From assembly GCA_964445525.1 (NCBI GenBank), contig CAYULA010000013.1:1-64000 (forward strand): DNA of 64,000 bases. Reading direction: 5' to 3'. A program made the position numbers and the translations under genes. This stretch comes from Penumbrarchaeum sp964445525. Lineage in GTDB: Archaea > Thermoplasmatota > Penumbrarchaeia > Penumbrarchaeales > Penumbrarchaeaceae. Positions 37,486 to 46,800 of the stretch are shown here, in pieces; the first letter of the stretch is position 1; every line of letters begins with the position of its first letter. A model generated the notes under the pieces. It worked only from the letters and a program-made list of their open reading frames with translations. It did not search any database and was not told the DNA's origin.

Positions 37486-37844
37486 GTGGATTCAAAGGTT
37501 GAAGAATACATAAAAAACAGGGATCTCCTCAAAAGGAGATCTGCCTGAAATTGAGAGAAATAATAATCAATATTTGTCCTGGGATCAATGAGGAGATGAG
37601 ATGGGAGGTTCCAACTTACGGTATTGAAACAGAGTATGGCATCTACATGAAATATTACATAGGTTCTCTGAGGGATAAGGTCAACCTCGGCTTCAGCATC
37701 TAGGACCTTTCCGATGAAGAGAAGGGGCTATACGTTGGTAAAGGCAAGCTGATGAGACACATCAAGATGTTTTCACCGGATGATATCGATAGAGATAGGA
37801 TCGTGGAACTGCTCAAGAGGATCCCGGATAGAGCATTTTTATGA
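37486..37844 (+). pseudogene. Decayed DUF1801 (YdhG-like) protein gene
   Basis: A ribosome site (GGAGAAGG, 37473-37480) and GTG 37486 start VDSKVEEYIKNRDLLKRRSA, which ends at TGA 37546. Shifting back one base, the reading continues as LKLREIIINICPGINEEMRW, then EVPTYGIET and KVNLGFSI, with a further in-frame TAG at 37701, then DLSDEEKGLYVGKGKLMRHI and a natural end at TGA 37842. The pattern (p.i.E.i.w.vPtyg..., GkG.lMRHIKm) is that of DUF1801. With one frameshift and one nonsense codon it is a pseudogene. TAG is used as a normal stop elsewhere, so read-through is unlikely. Confidence 0.65.
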
Positions 37845-37850
37845 AATGAG

Positions 37851-37897
37851 ACCGAATTATATTTATAACATTTCGGTATTATTTCATATTATGAAAT
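37851..37897 (+). promoter_or_regulatory. TATA box framed by inverted repeats, and start-codon palindrome
   Basis: ACCGAA (37851-37856) and TTCGGT (37872-37877) form an inverted repeat around the TATA box TTATATTTATAA (37857-37868). ATTTCATATTATGAAAT (37881-37897) is a perfect 17-bp palindrome that includes the ATG at 37891. With initiation at about 37890 the transcript would be leaderless. The layout suggests autoregulation by the winged-helix product. Confidence 0.55.
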
Positions 37898-38745
37898 GGT
37901 ATTTAAATGACACGGAGATAAGAATACTCCACTTTCTCATTAATACTGAAACAAACGTGAACTTATCAAGGATAAGTATGGACCTTGAGCTATCGCCATC
38001 ATGGGCATCTGATTGTGTATCCAATCTAAATAAAATGGGATTTGTAGAAATAAAAAGTAGAGGCAAAACCAGTTTTGTTAATATCTCTCAAAATAAATTG
38101 GGAGATACCACAAAGAAATTGATACTAGAAGAAAAACAACTAAACCTTTTCCGAACGATCGGAGGCTCCTCGTTAAAGATACTTCCCTACATTATTAAAG
38201 AAAACAAAAATATTAAGGAAATTTCAAAATTATCCTCATTAACTTACAGAACTGTCTTCGAATATATGAAAAGATGGAATCAAATGGGAGTGGCCTATAA
38301 AGATAAAAACAGGAACTGTACTTTGAACCCAAGGTTGAATACACTCAAGGAATTCATTATTGAATTCATTCATTTCAGGAATCAATATATACTCAGATCG
38401 ATAGAACCAAAGGCAGTCCTTATATGGGAAAGATGGGAAGAATTTTTATTTTCACACGATTCATTTTGCCCTGGAGAATTTATCCATAATGCAGGAATCA
38501 CAAGATTGACAGAAATCGGAGTTGATATTATATCAAACAGGAACTATATGTTTTACAGTAAGAGGATAGAAGAGATCTCTGCTGAAGAAGCTTTGGTTCA
38601 GACAATACTAATAGATCCGCTGAACCCTCGCCCGAGAATAATATTAAAAGATGGAATAATATCAAAAAAAATTGATGTCGATAAAATTCAAGCAAATTTT
38701 GAAAAATACGACATATTTTTGGATATCAACAATCTGGTGATATGA
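37891..38745 (+). CDS. Winged-helix regulator of a nucleotidyltransferase pair (antitoxin-like)
   Basis: 284 residues from ATG 37891, chosen because the TATA box and palindrome lie just upstream; the frame is open back to 37780. Two helix-turn-helix units are visible: IRILHFLINTETNVNLSRIS with a following recognition helix (residues ~8-60), and KNIKEISKLSSLTYRTVFEY (about 105-140). The C-terminal half (GVDIISNRNYMFYSKRIEEISAEEALVQTIL) has no recognised fold. It overlaps the next gene by ATGA. Base composition is much AT-richer than in the neighbours. The arrangement resembles AbiE-type toxin-antitoxin operons (winged-helix antitoxin first, nucleotidyltransferase second), but this family is not clearly AbiEi. 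Confidence 0.65.
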   Translation: MKWYLNDTEIRILHFLINTETNVNLSRISMDLELSPSWASDCVSNLNKMGFVEIKSRGKTSFVNISQNKLGDTTKKLILEEKQLNLFRTIGGSSLKILPYIIKENKNIKEISKLSSLTYRTVFEYMKRWNQMGVAYKDKNRNCTLNPRLNTLKEFIIEFIHFRNQYILRSIEPKAVLIWERWEEFLFSHDSFCPGEFIHNAGITRLTEIGVDIISNRNYMFYSKRIEEISAEEALVQTILIDPLNPRPRIILKDGIISKKIDVDKIQANFEKYDIFLDINNLVI

Positions 38746-39548
38746 TGCATGATGTGGAAAAGTTCAATGTTGGAAGCTTAATAGATTTATTAAGGAAAGT
38801 CTCAATTTCATTGGAACGTCCGGTTTCAACCTATCTTATTGGAGGATTGGCAATGGGAACCTATGGACTAAAAGAGTCAACAAAAGATGTTGATCTTGTC
38901 TTTAAGGATGATTGTGACTCTGAGGTCTTCATAAGGGCTATAATGAAATTAGGCTATGATCGTAAGTTGAAACTTGACAATGTATATACGAAATTAGGAG
39001 CACAGGGAATATTCACACGAGGGGGAAAACAGAATTTTGACATATTCATAAATCAGGTTTGCAAGGGTCTCTATCTTACCAAAGGAATGATCCAAAGATC
39101 AACCAGATTTGATATTGTTGGTAAATTGAAAGTCAATATTATTTCTCCTGAGGATATATTTTTATTCAAAGGGATAACACCAAGACCTGGTGATTTAAAT
39201 GACATGTACATGCTTCTGCAAAGAGGTCTTAACTGGAAAATTATGATTGAAGAAATAAGGTCCCAACCAGATCATTTCAGATGGATCGGGGATTTGTATA
39301 ATAAGACAGGTGAATTAGAAAAAAACTATGATGTTAAAATCCCGATTAGAGAGAAAATAAAGGACGAAAGTGAATTATCCATTATCATTTGCTCCATTCT
39401 TCAGATACTTCATTCTAGGAATATTCATATTAATGAAATCAGAGGAATTACTGATAGAGAAGATCTTCCAATGTTAGAGAGGGCATTAAACCTACTCATA
39501 AAAATGGACAGTATAGAGATCGAAAAGGATATGATATCCCTCAAATAA
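38742..39548 (+). CDS. Nucleotidyltransferase-fold protein (AbiEii/DUF6036-like, toxin-like)
   Basis: 268 residues. The minimal nucleotidyltransferase motif is clear: YLIGGLAMGTYGLKEST then KDVDLVF (about residues 28-52), with a third acidic position in NFDIFIN (about 98-104). A helical C-terminal half follows. This matches the DUF6036/AbiEii-like class, whose members transfer nucleotides to tRNA or protein in abortive-infection toxin-antitoxin systems. It starts within the stop of the winged-helix gene and shares its AT-rich composition. A chromosomal toxin/defence role is likely but not proven. 195 bp of AT-rich sequence without a recognisable gene follow it. Confidence 0.7.
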   Translation: MMHDVEKFNVGSLIDLLRKVSISLERPVSTYLIGGLAMGTYGLKESTKDVDLVFKDDCDSEVFIRAIMKLGYDRKLKLDNVYTKLGAQGIFTRGGKQNFDIFINQVCKGLYLTKGMIQRSTRFDIVGKLKVNIISPEDIFLFKGITPRPGDLNDMYMLLQRGLNWKIMIEEIRSQPDHFRWIGDLYNKTGELEKNYDVKIPIREKIKDESELSIIICSILQILHSRNIHINEIRGITDREDLPMLERALNLLIKMDSIEIEKDMISLK

Positions 39549-39742
39549 TACCCTAAATGGGAGATGAAAATAAATTTTCCAATATATGATAATGTTTTTT
39601 GTGGAATATTGATATAGAAAACCTCAAAAGGGTTAGAGTCCTGCAAATGGTATGTTCTCTTATCCTGGCTTTTGTATTTTGCTTCAGGTAAGATAAGGTA
39701 ATCCAATGGAATTATTCTGAGAAAAGTCTAATTTTATAGAAA

Positions 39743-40237
39743 TTATATCTCATTTATTCTGAAATTCATATCATGGTAAACATCCTTGAATCCCCATCTC
39801 CTGTAGGCATCACAGGCTTCTGAATTGTAGGAAAGGACCTTCAAGGTGACATTTACGATCCCCTTCTCTTTGAACCATCTCAAGGACTCACCGAACATCT
39901 TTAAGCCCAATCCCTTTTTTCGGAACCTCTCTTCCAGATAGATATCGCTGATGTATCCGATCCTGTCATTCTTGAACACAGGCACATCCTTCTCGATCCT
40001 TGCAAGAAGATATCCAACAATCTCCCCTTCATCTTCCAAGACAATCAGAAATCCATTTCTGGAACGTATGGTCCTCCCGAAATAATCCAGGACAATACCG
40101 GTAACATTCTCCTTCATCTCGGGCAGGAGGTCCTCCCCGGACTCGATCCCGAGGTCCCTCTGATGCTTTATGAATCTCTTCCAGAGTTCAAGGATCCTGT
40201 CCAGGTCCTCTACCCTGGCTTTTCTGATCTCTGCCAT
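39743..40237 (-). CDS. GNAT-family N-acetyltransferase
   Basis: 164 residues. The acetyl-CoA binding motif is visible as GYISDIYLEERFRKKGLGLKMF (motif A, R/Q-x-x-G-x-G/A type), followed by VTLKVLSYNSEACDAYRRWGF (motif B, the classic N..A...Y...GF ending). The N-terminal IRKARVEDLDRILELW is also typical. The substrate is unknown; RimI-like protein acetylation or small-molecule acetylation are both possible. It lies 61 bp after the small zinc protein on the same strand, and it may or may not belong to the large redox operon. Confidence 0.8.
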   Translation of the reverse strand: MAEIRKARVEDLDRILELWKRFIKHQRDLGIESGEDLLPEMKENVTGIVLDYFGRTIRSRNGFLIVLEDEGEIVGYLLARIEKDVPVFKNDRIGYISDIYLEERFRKKGLGLKMFGESLRWFKEKGIVNVTLKVLSYNSEACDAYRRWGFKDVYHDMNFRINEI

Positions 40238-40298
40238 CGAGGACCTATGAATATTCTCCGATAAATTGTTTACATGTATTGATCAAACATAATAGAAA

Positions 40299-40436
40299 TC
40301 AGGTTTCGGTTCTCTCCGCCGAATCAACCAGAGTCTTGCCGAACCGGTCGCACTCTTTGTTGATGCATTCCTTTTCGATGGTACCTGCTACAAGATATGC
40401 GATAAACAATCTCTGTCCGCAGCTCTCACATCTCAT
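40299..40436 (-). CDS. Tiny zinc-finger protein
   Basis: 45 residues from the ATG at 40436, chosen because GGAAGGA lies at a proper distance; the open frame reaches 40496. It has two pairs of cysteines, CESC and CINKEC, joined by a short beta stretch (RLFIAYLVAGTIEKE), a treble-clef or Com-like zinc knuckle. It follows the hydrogenase maturation protease closely, so it may be co-expressed with the hydrogenase genes. The function is unknown. Confidence 0.55.
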   Translation of the reverse strand: MRCESCGQRLFIAYLVAGTIEKECINKECDRFGKTLVDSAERTET

Positions 40437-40479
40437 CAGGTCCTTCCCCCGGGAATGGTGGATGCGAAATATCCTATTT

Positions 40480-40959
40480 TTACTTTGCTTTATCATGGAT
40501 TATTCGATCTGAAAAATTCTTAAAAAGGTCCTCCACGATCTCCACAACAAATGGAATAGCTCCCCGGACCTCCACGCTCAATTCGTCAGAAAACTCCTCC
40601 ACCCTATCGATCCTGATCCCCACCAATTTTATCTCGTCGGGGATCCTCCCCTCCCCCATCCTCTCGGAGATCTCTATCGCTTCCATTAGTGTGGCATCGT
40701 GAGGATTGTTCGAATGGGCCGTCCCCAGCTCATCGAGATCGAGGACCCTTACCTCTCCTATCCTCATATCATCGATGTACACCGCGTCTATGAGTATGGC
40801 TCTGTCATAACCCAAAATAAGGTCCAGAAGGTTCAATCCTCCCGTATAAGCTTCCCGGACATCCGCATCAAATCTTCCCTTGAGCTCCCTGGCAGCATGG
40901 ATTCCCACCCCGTCATCACCAAGAATGGGGTTCCCGACACCAACCACAACGGTCCTCAA
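40480..40959 (-). CDS. Hydrogenase maturation endopeptidase
   Basis: 159 residues. The family signature is present: VVVGVGNPILGDDGVGIHAARE at the N terminus (nickel-binding Glu/Asp positions), then AILIDAVYI and the NPHDATLMEAIE histidine segment. Enzymes of this type remove the C-terminal extension of the large [NiFe]-hydrogenase subunit after nickel insertion. It begins immediately after the stop of mvhA (no gap), whose product carries a 26-residue tail after its last metal-ligand motif, so MvhA is its evident substrate. Confidence 0.9.
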   Translation of the reverse strand: MRTVVVGVGNPILGDDGVGIHAARELKGRFDADVREAYTGGLNLLDLILGYDRAILIDAVYIDDMRIGEVRVLDLDELGTAHSNNPHDATLMEAIEISERMGEGRIPDEIKLVGIRIDRVEEFSDELSVEVRGAIPFVVEIVEDLFKNFSDRIIHDKAK

Positions 40960-42417
40960 CTAATCCCTCTTTATGGATCTCAAAAGCTTCTCATTCCTAT
41001 CGTAAATGTTGGCAATCAAAGGCATGGTTCCCGGCATTGCATGTGTCGCACAGGCAAAACAGGGATCATAAGCCCGAAATGCCATCTCGACCTTGTTGAG
41101 CAGACCGTCATTGATCTCTCCGTTCTTTATCAATCCCCGGGCAGCGTCCCTTACCGACATGGTGATGGCACCTGCATTGTTGGTGGTTGCCACGATCAGG
41201 TTCGCCTTCTCGATAATACCGTTCTCATCGACATTGTAATGGTGAATAAGGGTTCCTCTTGCGGCCTCCACAACACCCATTCCCTCTCCGGGTTCCCCGA
41301 CCGGATTCCTGATCTTATCGGAAGTGATCTCATCATCGGTGATCAATTCCTTCGCCCTTTCCGTTGCATAAAGAAGCTCTATCAATCTTGCCCAGTGGAA
41401 GGAAAGAGTCATACCCACAGCCTTTCCTCCCAGGGTTTCGAACATCCTGTCGTATTCCTTCTGCGCAAGCGGAGTGGCCATCCCATCGGAAGCATTCAGC
41501 CTGCCCAGTGGCCCCACTCTATATATTCCCGAGTCCGGACCGTCAACCAATCCCTTCCAGCCGATGCTGGTCAGATACGGGAACTTCATGTAGGACCAGG
41601 GCTCAACGTGTTCTAATATGTGCTCGGTATAATCCTTCACCCGGAACCTCTCGTATTCCTCTCCCTTCTGATCGGTGACCCTGATATCCCCGTCGTAGAA
41701 GTTCGCCTTATCATTCGAATCGACAAGACCCATGTTGTAGGTCTGCTGCTGATAGGGGCCTTTGGTGATCAATTCAACATAGTCCTTGTTTTTCAGGACC
41801 ACATCCTCAAGAAGCTGAAGGGAAAACTTGGCAAATTCCATGCAGGAATCGATCATACCTTCGATATCGGTTACCTCTTCGGCATTCAGTCCCTTGGAAA
41901 CTCCCCCTGGCAGCCCGCAGACGGGATGGGTTGCCTTCCCTCCTAGAATTGCGGTGATCTTCTGGCCGTAGGCCCTGTGCTTGATCACTTCCTTTCCGAT
42001 ATCAACTCCGGCCTTCTCGATAACTCCAAGTACATTCCTCTTTCCCGGAGGAGCATCCGGGCCAACAACAAAATCCGGACCTCCCAGGAAGTAAAAATGC
42101 AGAATATGATCGTAGATGAAATACCCCATGTACATCAATTCACGGAGCTTTTTCGCAGCTGCGGGAGGCTCTGTCTTGAATGCCATATCCAGGGCCTTTG
42201 TGGATGCAAAGTGATGCGCAACCGGACATACACCGCATATCCTGGATGTGATCTGGGGCATATCCTCCGCCCTCCTGCCCTGGGAAAATCTCTCGAAACC
42301 CCTGAGTTCAGGGATCTGGAGATATGCATTCTCCACGTTTCCCTGGTCATTCAGGAATATATTGATCTTCCCGTGGCCTTCGAGCCTGGTGATAGGATCT
42401 ATCACAACTTCCTTCAT
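40960..42417 (-). CDS. mvhA: [NiFe]-hydrogenase large subunit, MvhA type (group 3c)
   Basis: 485 residues. The nickel-iron centre is bound by the L1 motif RICGVCPVAHH (C61, C64) and the L2 motif DPCFACATH (C453, C456). The 26-residue tail after H459 should be removed by the adjacent protease. The N terminus (IDPITRLEGHGKI) is standard. MvhA oxidises or forms H2 and exchanges electrons with MvhG, MvhD and HdrA. Gene order HdrA-MvhD-MvhG-MvhA is the same as in methanogens, but no methanogenesis genes are in view, so the enzyme may run towards H2 production. It overlaps mvhG by 4 bp. Confidence 0.93.
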   Translation of the reverse strand: MKEVVIDPITRLEGHGKINIFLNDQGNVENAYLQIPELRGFERFSQGRRAEDMPQITSRICGVCPVAHHFASTKALDMAFKTEPPAAAKKLRELMYMGYFIYDHILHFYFLGGPDFVVGPDAPPGKRNVLGVIEKAGVDIGKEVIKHRAYGQKITAILGGKATHPVCGLPGGVSKGLNAEEVTDIEGMIDSCMEFAKFSLQLLEDVVLKNKDYVELITKGPYQQQTYNMGLVDSNDKANFYDGDIRVTDQKGEEYERFRVKDYTEHILEHVEPWSYMKFPYLTSIGWKGLVDGPDSGIYRVGPLGRLNASDGMATPLAQKEYDRMFETLGGKAVGMTLSFHWARLIELLYATERAKELITDDEITSDKIRNPVGEPGEGMGVVEAARGTLIHHYNVDENGIIEKANLIVATTNNAGAITMSVRDAARGLIKNGEINDGLLNKVEMAFRAYDPCFACATHAMPGTMPLIANIYDRNEKLLRSIKRD

Positions 42418-43397
42418 TCTTCCAGCCTCCTGTTCAATAATGCTGTGGCAAGACCATACTTGTAGAAAGTCCCCACCGGATCGACGATGTCATCAAGCAG
42501 TTTCTCCACCTCTTCATCCGGAAGGGCTTCTTCATCGTCCAGACCGAGTATGGAAGCCAGAGCCGAGATCATCTTACCCCCCTGGTCGAGAGAATTCGGA
42601 GTAGGCCCCCCGCACCCGGTGCAGGGCATATTCGCATCAAGACATCTCGCACCGCAACCGCCCCTGGTTGCAGGACCGTAACAGAGGATCCCCTGCTCGA
42701 GCAGACATTTATCCTCCACCTTCTCCACATCGTAGATCCTCCTGATCCTGGTTATCTTCTTCTCCGATTTCTCGAACCTGCACTCGTCGCAAACGGATTT
42801 GTTGGGAGCCAGGATCGATCCCTTGGGAGGCAGTACACCTTCTATGATTGCCGTAACAGCATCCAGGATCAGATTTGTTGGAGGAGGGCATCCGGGCAGA
42901 TAATAATCAACATCCACAACCTGGTGCAGGGCCCTCACCCTGTCATAAAACTCGGGCAAGGTCAGCTTCCCTTCTTCAACTTCACTTTCCGTGGAAGGCA
43001 GTACCTTCCCTTCATTCTTGGTGGATGGATTATCCAGATAGGCAGTTTCGAAAACCTTCTCCCTGTTTGAAAGATTCGCCAATCCGGGAATTCCACCGGT
43101 CGTAGCACAGGAGCCGAACGCAACAAGGACCTTGGACTTCTTCCTTAACAAATGAGCGAGCTCCTCCTGCTCGGAGGTTCTCACGGCTCCGTTGAAAAAA
43201 CAGACATCCATGTGTCCGTCCGGCATCGCTTCTACATCCGAATATTTGGTATCGATGGCAACCGGCCAGAACAATATGTCAGCCGCACCGGCCACATCCA
43301 GTATCTTCTCGTCGATATCGAGGACCGCTATCTCGCAGCCCCCGCAGCTTGCGGCCCAGTAGAATCCGAATTTCAGCTTCTCGTCGGTCACTGGCAT
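42414..43397 (-). CDS. mvhG: [NiFe]-hydrogenase small subunit, MvhG type
   Basis: 327 residues. The N terminus WAASCGGCEIAVLDIDEKIL supplies the proximal [4Fe-4S] cluster, with further ligands in FGSCATTGGIPG and PGCPPPTNLI. The later cysteine-rich region (VCDECRFEK...CLLEQGILCYGPATRGGCGARC...CTGC) binds the medial and distal clusters, as in Mvh and other group 3 hydrogenases. It has no Tat signal, so the enzyme is cytosolic. It overlaps mvhD by 10 bp and mvhA by 4 bp. The subunit passes electrons between MvhA and MvhD. Confidence 0.92.
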   Translation of the reverse strand: MPVTDEKLKFGFYWAASCGGCEIAVLDIDEKILDVAGAADILFWPVAIDTKYSDVEAMPDGHMDVCFFNGAVRTSEQEELAHLLRKKSKVLVAFGSCATTGGIPGLANLSNREKVFETAYLDNPSTKNEGKVLPSTESEVEEGKLTLPEFYDRVRALHQVVDVDYYLPGCPPPTNLILDAVTAIIEGVLPPKGSILAPNKSVCDECRFEKSEKKITRIRRIYDVEKVEDKCLLEQGILCYGPATRGGCGARCLDANMPCTGCGGPTPNSLDQGGKMISALASILGLDDEEALPDEEVEKLLDDIVDPVGTFYKYGLATALLNRRLEE

Positions 43398-43813
43398 TCC
43401 CCCTTCAGGGGATTTGGCCCCATCTCCTTCAACTTATCAACGAAATCGGTCACAACATCTGCAAACTTCTGACCCTCAGATGCGGAAATGTACTCGAATC
43501 TCACTCTTTCGGGATCGATATTGAGATCCCCCAGCAATCTCCTCAACAATCTGATCTTCCTGTTGGTCTTGTAATTTCCGGACTGGTAATGGCAGTCTCC
43601 GGGATGGCACCCGGCTACAAGAATCCCGTCGATTCCCTGTCTCAGAGCCTCCATGACGAAAACAGGATCCACCCTTCCCGAGCACATCACTCTGATATCT
43701 CTGACGTTGGGAGGATACTTCAACCGGGAGGTCCCGGCAAGATCGGCTCCCGCATATGAGCACCAGTTGCATAAAAACGCAATTATATTCGGTTCAAATC
43801 CGTTATCCGCCAT
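43388..43813 (-). CDS. mvhD: MvhD/FlpD [2Fe-2S] adaptor subunit 1
   Basis: 141 residues, full family length. Conserved cysteines appear in FLCNWCSYAGADLAGTSRL, RVMCSGRVDP and GCHPGDCHYQSGN, followed by the C-terminal IDPERVRFEYISASEGQKFA motif. MvhD carries one [2Fe-2S] cluster and joins the hydrogenase to HdrA. It overlaps the tandem HdrA gene by one base and mvhG by 10 bp. A second copy lies at 48597-49022, which points to two separate docking sites on Hdr modules. Confidence 0.92.
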   Translation of the reverse strand: MADNGFEPNIIAFLCNWCSYAGADLAGTSRLKYPPNVRDIRVMCSGRVDPVFVMEALRQGIDGILVAGCHPGDCHYQSGNYKTNRKIRLLRRLLGDLNIDPERVRFEYISASEGQKFADVVTDFVDKLKEMGPNPLKGECQ

Positions 43814-46800
43814 CAGTTCCCACCTCCGCAGGAACCAATGGCCCTGACCATCGAAAGAAGCTGGTCATCCTTGAATCCTCTCTGATGCATTGCACCCGAC
43901 GGACAGGCTGCCACACAGGTCCCGCAACCTTGACACAAACCTTCGTTAACCTGTGCATGAGTTACTTCCACCCCATCAATCACTTCCGTAACGGAATCGA
44001 TTGCGTTGTAAGGACATAAGGAAATGCAGGTTTTACACCCCGAGCACATATCAACATCGACAACAGCTATGTTGGGTTCCGCCTCCAGGGTCGGACTGGA
44101 TAGTATAGTTGCGGCCCTGGCCGCGGCCGCCTGGGCCTGGTAGATGGACTCTCCTATGAATTTCGGGGTGTGACAGCTACCGGCAAGGAATACCCCTCTC
44201 GTCGAAAAATCCACGGGCCTCAACTTCACATGGGCTTCGAGGAAGAATCCGTCCTGATTGAGGGGGACCTTCAACTGCTTTGCTATGTCTTCTCTGTCCT
44301 CAACCGGATCCATCCCTGTCGCAAGAACGAGGTGGTCGGCATCTATCTCGATCTCCTCCTGAAGCATTGGCTCCCAGACTCTGACCTTCAGCTTCTCCCC
44401 CATCTCTACCTCCGGCTTTCTGTCAACGGAATACTGCATGAAGACAACACCGAGTTCCCTGGCCTGCTTGTAGTATCTCTCCCAGAATCCGTATGTCATC
44501 AGGTCCCGGTACAGAATGTAGACCTCTGCTCTGGGATTCAATTCCTTGATCCTGAGCGCATTCTTCAGGGATCCCATGCAGCAGGTCCTTGAGCAGTAGT
44601 TCCTGTCCCCTTCCCTGGATTCCACACACTGGATCATGACGAAGGTTTCTCCCTCCCTCACATTCTCCAATCCATCCTCGAGCTCGGAGAGTGTCACGAT
44701 CCTGTCATCTTCTCCATACCCATACGAGGAGGGAATATGTTCCCTGGTTCCGGCAGCAACAATAATCGCTCCCGTACGATAATTCTTTCCTGCTATCTCA
44801 ACATCATAATTTCCCACATATCCATTGATATCAGACACTGCTGAAGAGGTGAACACCTCGATATTTTCATGCTCATTCACACGGGATACAAGATCCGAAA
44901 GCAATTTCCTGACATCTATCCCCTCCACGGTATGTCTCAGATTCCCGAGCATGCCGCCCAGTTCCTTCTCTTTCTCCACAAGTATCGTCTTGTAACCCTG
45001 ATCACCAAGTGAGATCGCCGCCGTCATACCTGCTACCCCTCCACCTATCACGAGAGCGGTCTGATCCACATCTATCTTCATAGCCGGAATGGACTCCAGA
45101 AGTCTGGACTTGGCAACGGTCATCGCCACCAGTTCCTGAGATTTCCTCGTTGCCATCTCGGAATCGGAGTGGACCCAGGAGCAGTGCTCCCTGATGTTTG
45201 TCATCTCCAGCAAATGCGGATTGAGACCCGCCTGGGCCATGGATTTCTTGAAGAGAGGCTCATGCGTTCTCGGTGTACAAGCGGCAACTATCACCCTGTT
45301 TAACTTCTCCTCCCTTATCACATCCTCGATCTTCTTCTGGGTATCCTCGGAGCAGGTGTAGAGGTTCTCGCTTGCATATACAACGTTTTCCAGATTCCTG
45401 GCATACTCCACGACTCCGGGAACATCAACCTGGCTACCTATGTTTATTCCGCAGTGGCAGATGAACACACCTATCCTGGGGTCCTCTTTGGAAACATCCC
45501 TCTCCTCGTACTCGGGCCTCGGTTCCACCAGCGTTCCCCTTGAATCCCTCAGCAGCGCAGCCGCCTGAGATGCGGCGGCGGATGCCTGCGTGACACTCTC
45601 GGGAATTGCCTGGGGTTCCAGGAAGCTCCCGGCCATGAATATACCGGGTTTTACCAACGCAACAGGATCCTTCTGCTCGGAATAGGCGAACCCGAAATCG
45701 TTGACATCCAGTCCCAGATCTTTCAGCATCTTGGATCTGTCACCGGTCATGCACAGACCGATGGAAAGCACCACCATGTCGTAGGTCTCTTCATGCAGTT
45801 CTCCCTCGATATCCTCGTATCTGATGAGCAGGTCCCCGCAGTCGTTCTCGTATATCTCCGAGATCCTGGATCTAACATATCTTATTCCGTGTTCCTTCTT
45901 GGCACGGTCGATGTACCTGTCGAAATCCTTTCCGAACGACCTGACATCGATATAGAAAATGGTGGGTTCGATGGATGACTCATGCTCCTTTGCGATAACC
46001 GCCTCCTTGGCGGTATACATGCAGCACATGGATGAGCAGAACTCCTGGTCGATGTTTCTATCCCTGGAACCGACACACTGCACCCAGGCTATCTTCTCAG
46101 GATGCTTACCGTCCCCGGGTCTCAGAATCTTTCCCTCGTAAGGTCCCGACGCCGAAAGGATCCTCTCGAATTCAAGCGAGGTTACAACATTCTTGAACCT
46201 GCCGTATCCGAACTCCTTCTTGATGGTCGGATCGAAGGGAGCCGAACCCATGGCGAGTATCACCGCACCCACATCCAGTTCCAGGTCCTCCGCCTTCATG
46301 GAATGGTCGATGGCACCCGGTTTGCAGGCTTTCACGCAGGCCCCGCAGTCAACACAGCCTCTGTGGCCGGGAATTCCATCCTTGTCGATGACAAAGGCGT
46401 TTGGAATGGCCTGGGGGTAGTACTTGTATGCAGCCTTCCTCATAACCAACCCCTGCTCGAACTCTGAAGGCAGTTTTATCGGGCACACCGACTCGCAGTC
46501 CCCGCAGGAAGTGCACTTTTCGATATCGATGTATCTGGGTTTCTTGTGAACCTTCACCTTGAAATTCCCGGCCTCCCCTTCCACCCCTTTGACCTCGGAC
46601 AAAGTCATTATCTCGATATTGGGATGCCTGGAACAATCCACAAGCTTGGGAGATAGAATGCACATGGAGCAGTCGTTGGTGGGGAATGTCTTGTCCAGCA
46701 TGGCCATCACACCGCCTATGGCCGGACTCTTCTCTATGAGATAGACCTTGAATCCCATATCCGCAAGGTCCAGTGCCGACTGGACTCCGGCAATTCCTCC

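Noticed and set aside
37701..37703. In-frame TAG as a possible pyrrolysine codon
   Set aside because: The same frame also needs a frameshift near 37546, TAG ends the GT39 gene at 6104 normally, and no Pyl genes are in the window.
39549..39742. Possible small gene or ncRNA in the 194-bp AT-rich gap after the nucleotidyltransferase
   Set aside because: No ribosome site, convincing hairpin or protein-like frame is visible; only an implausible minus-strand shadow frame covers it.
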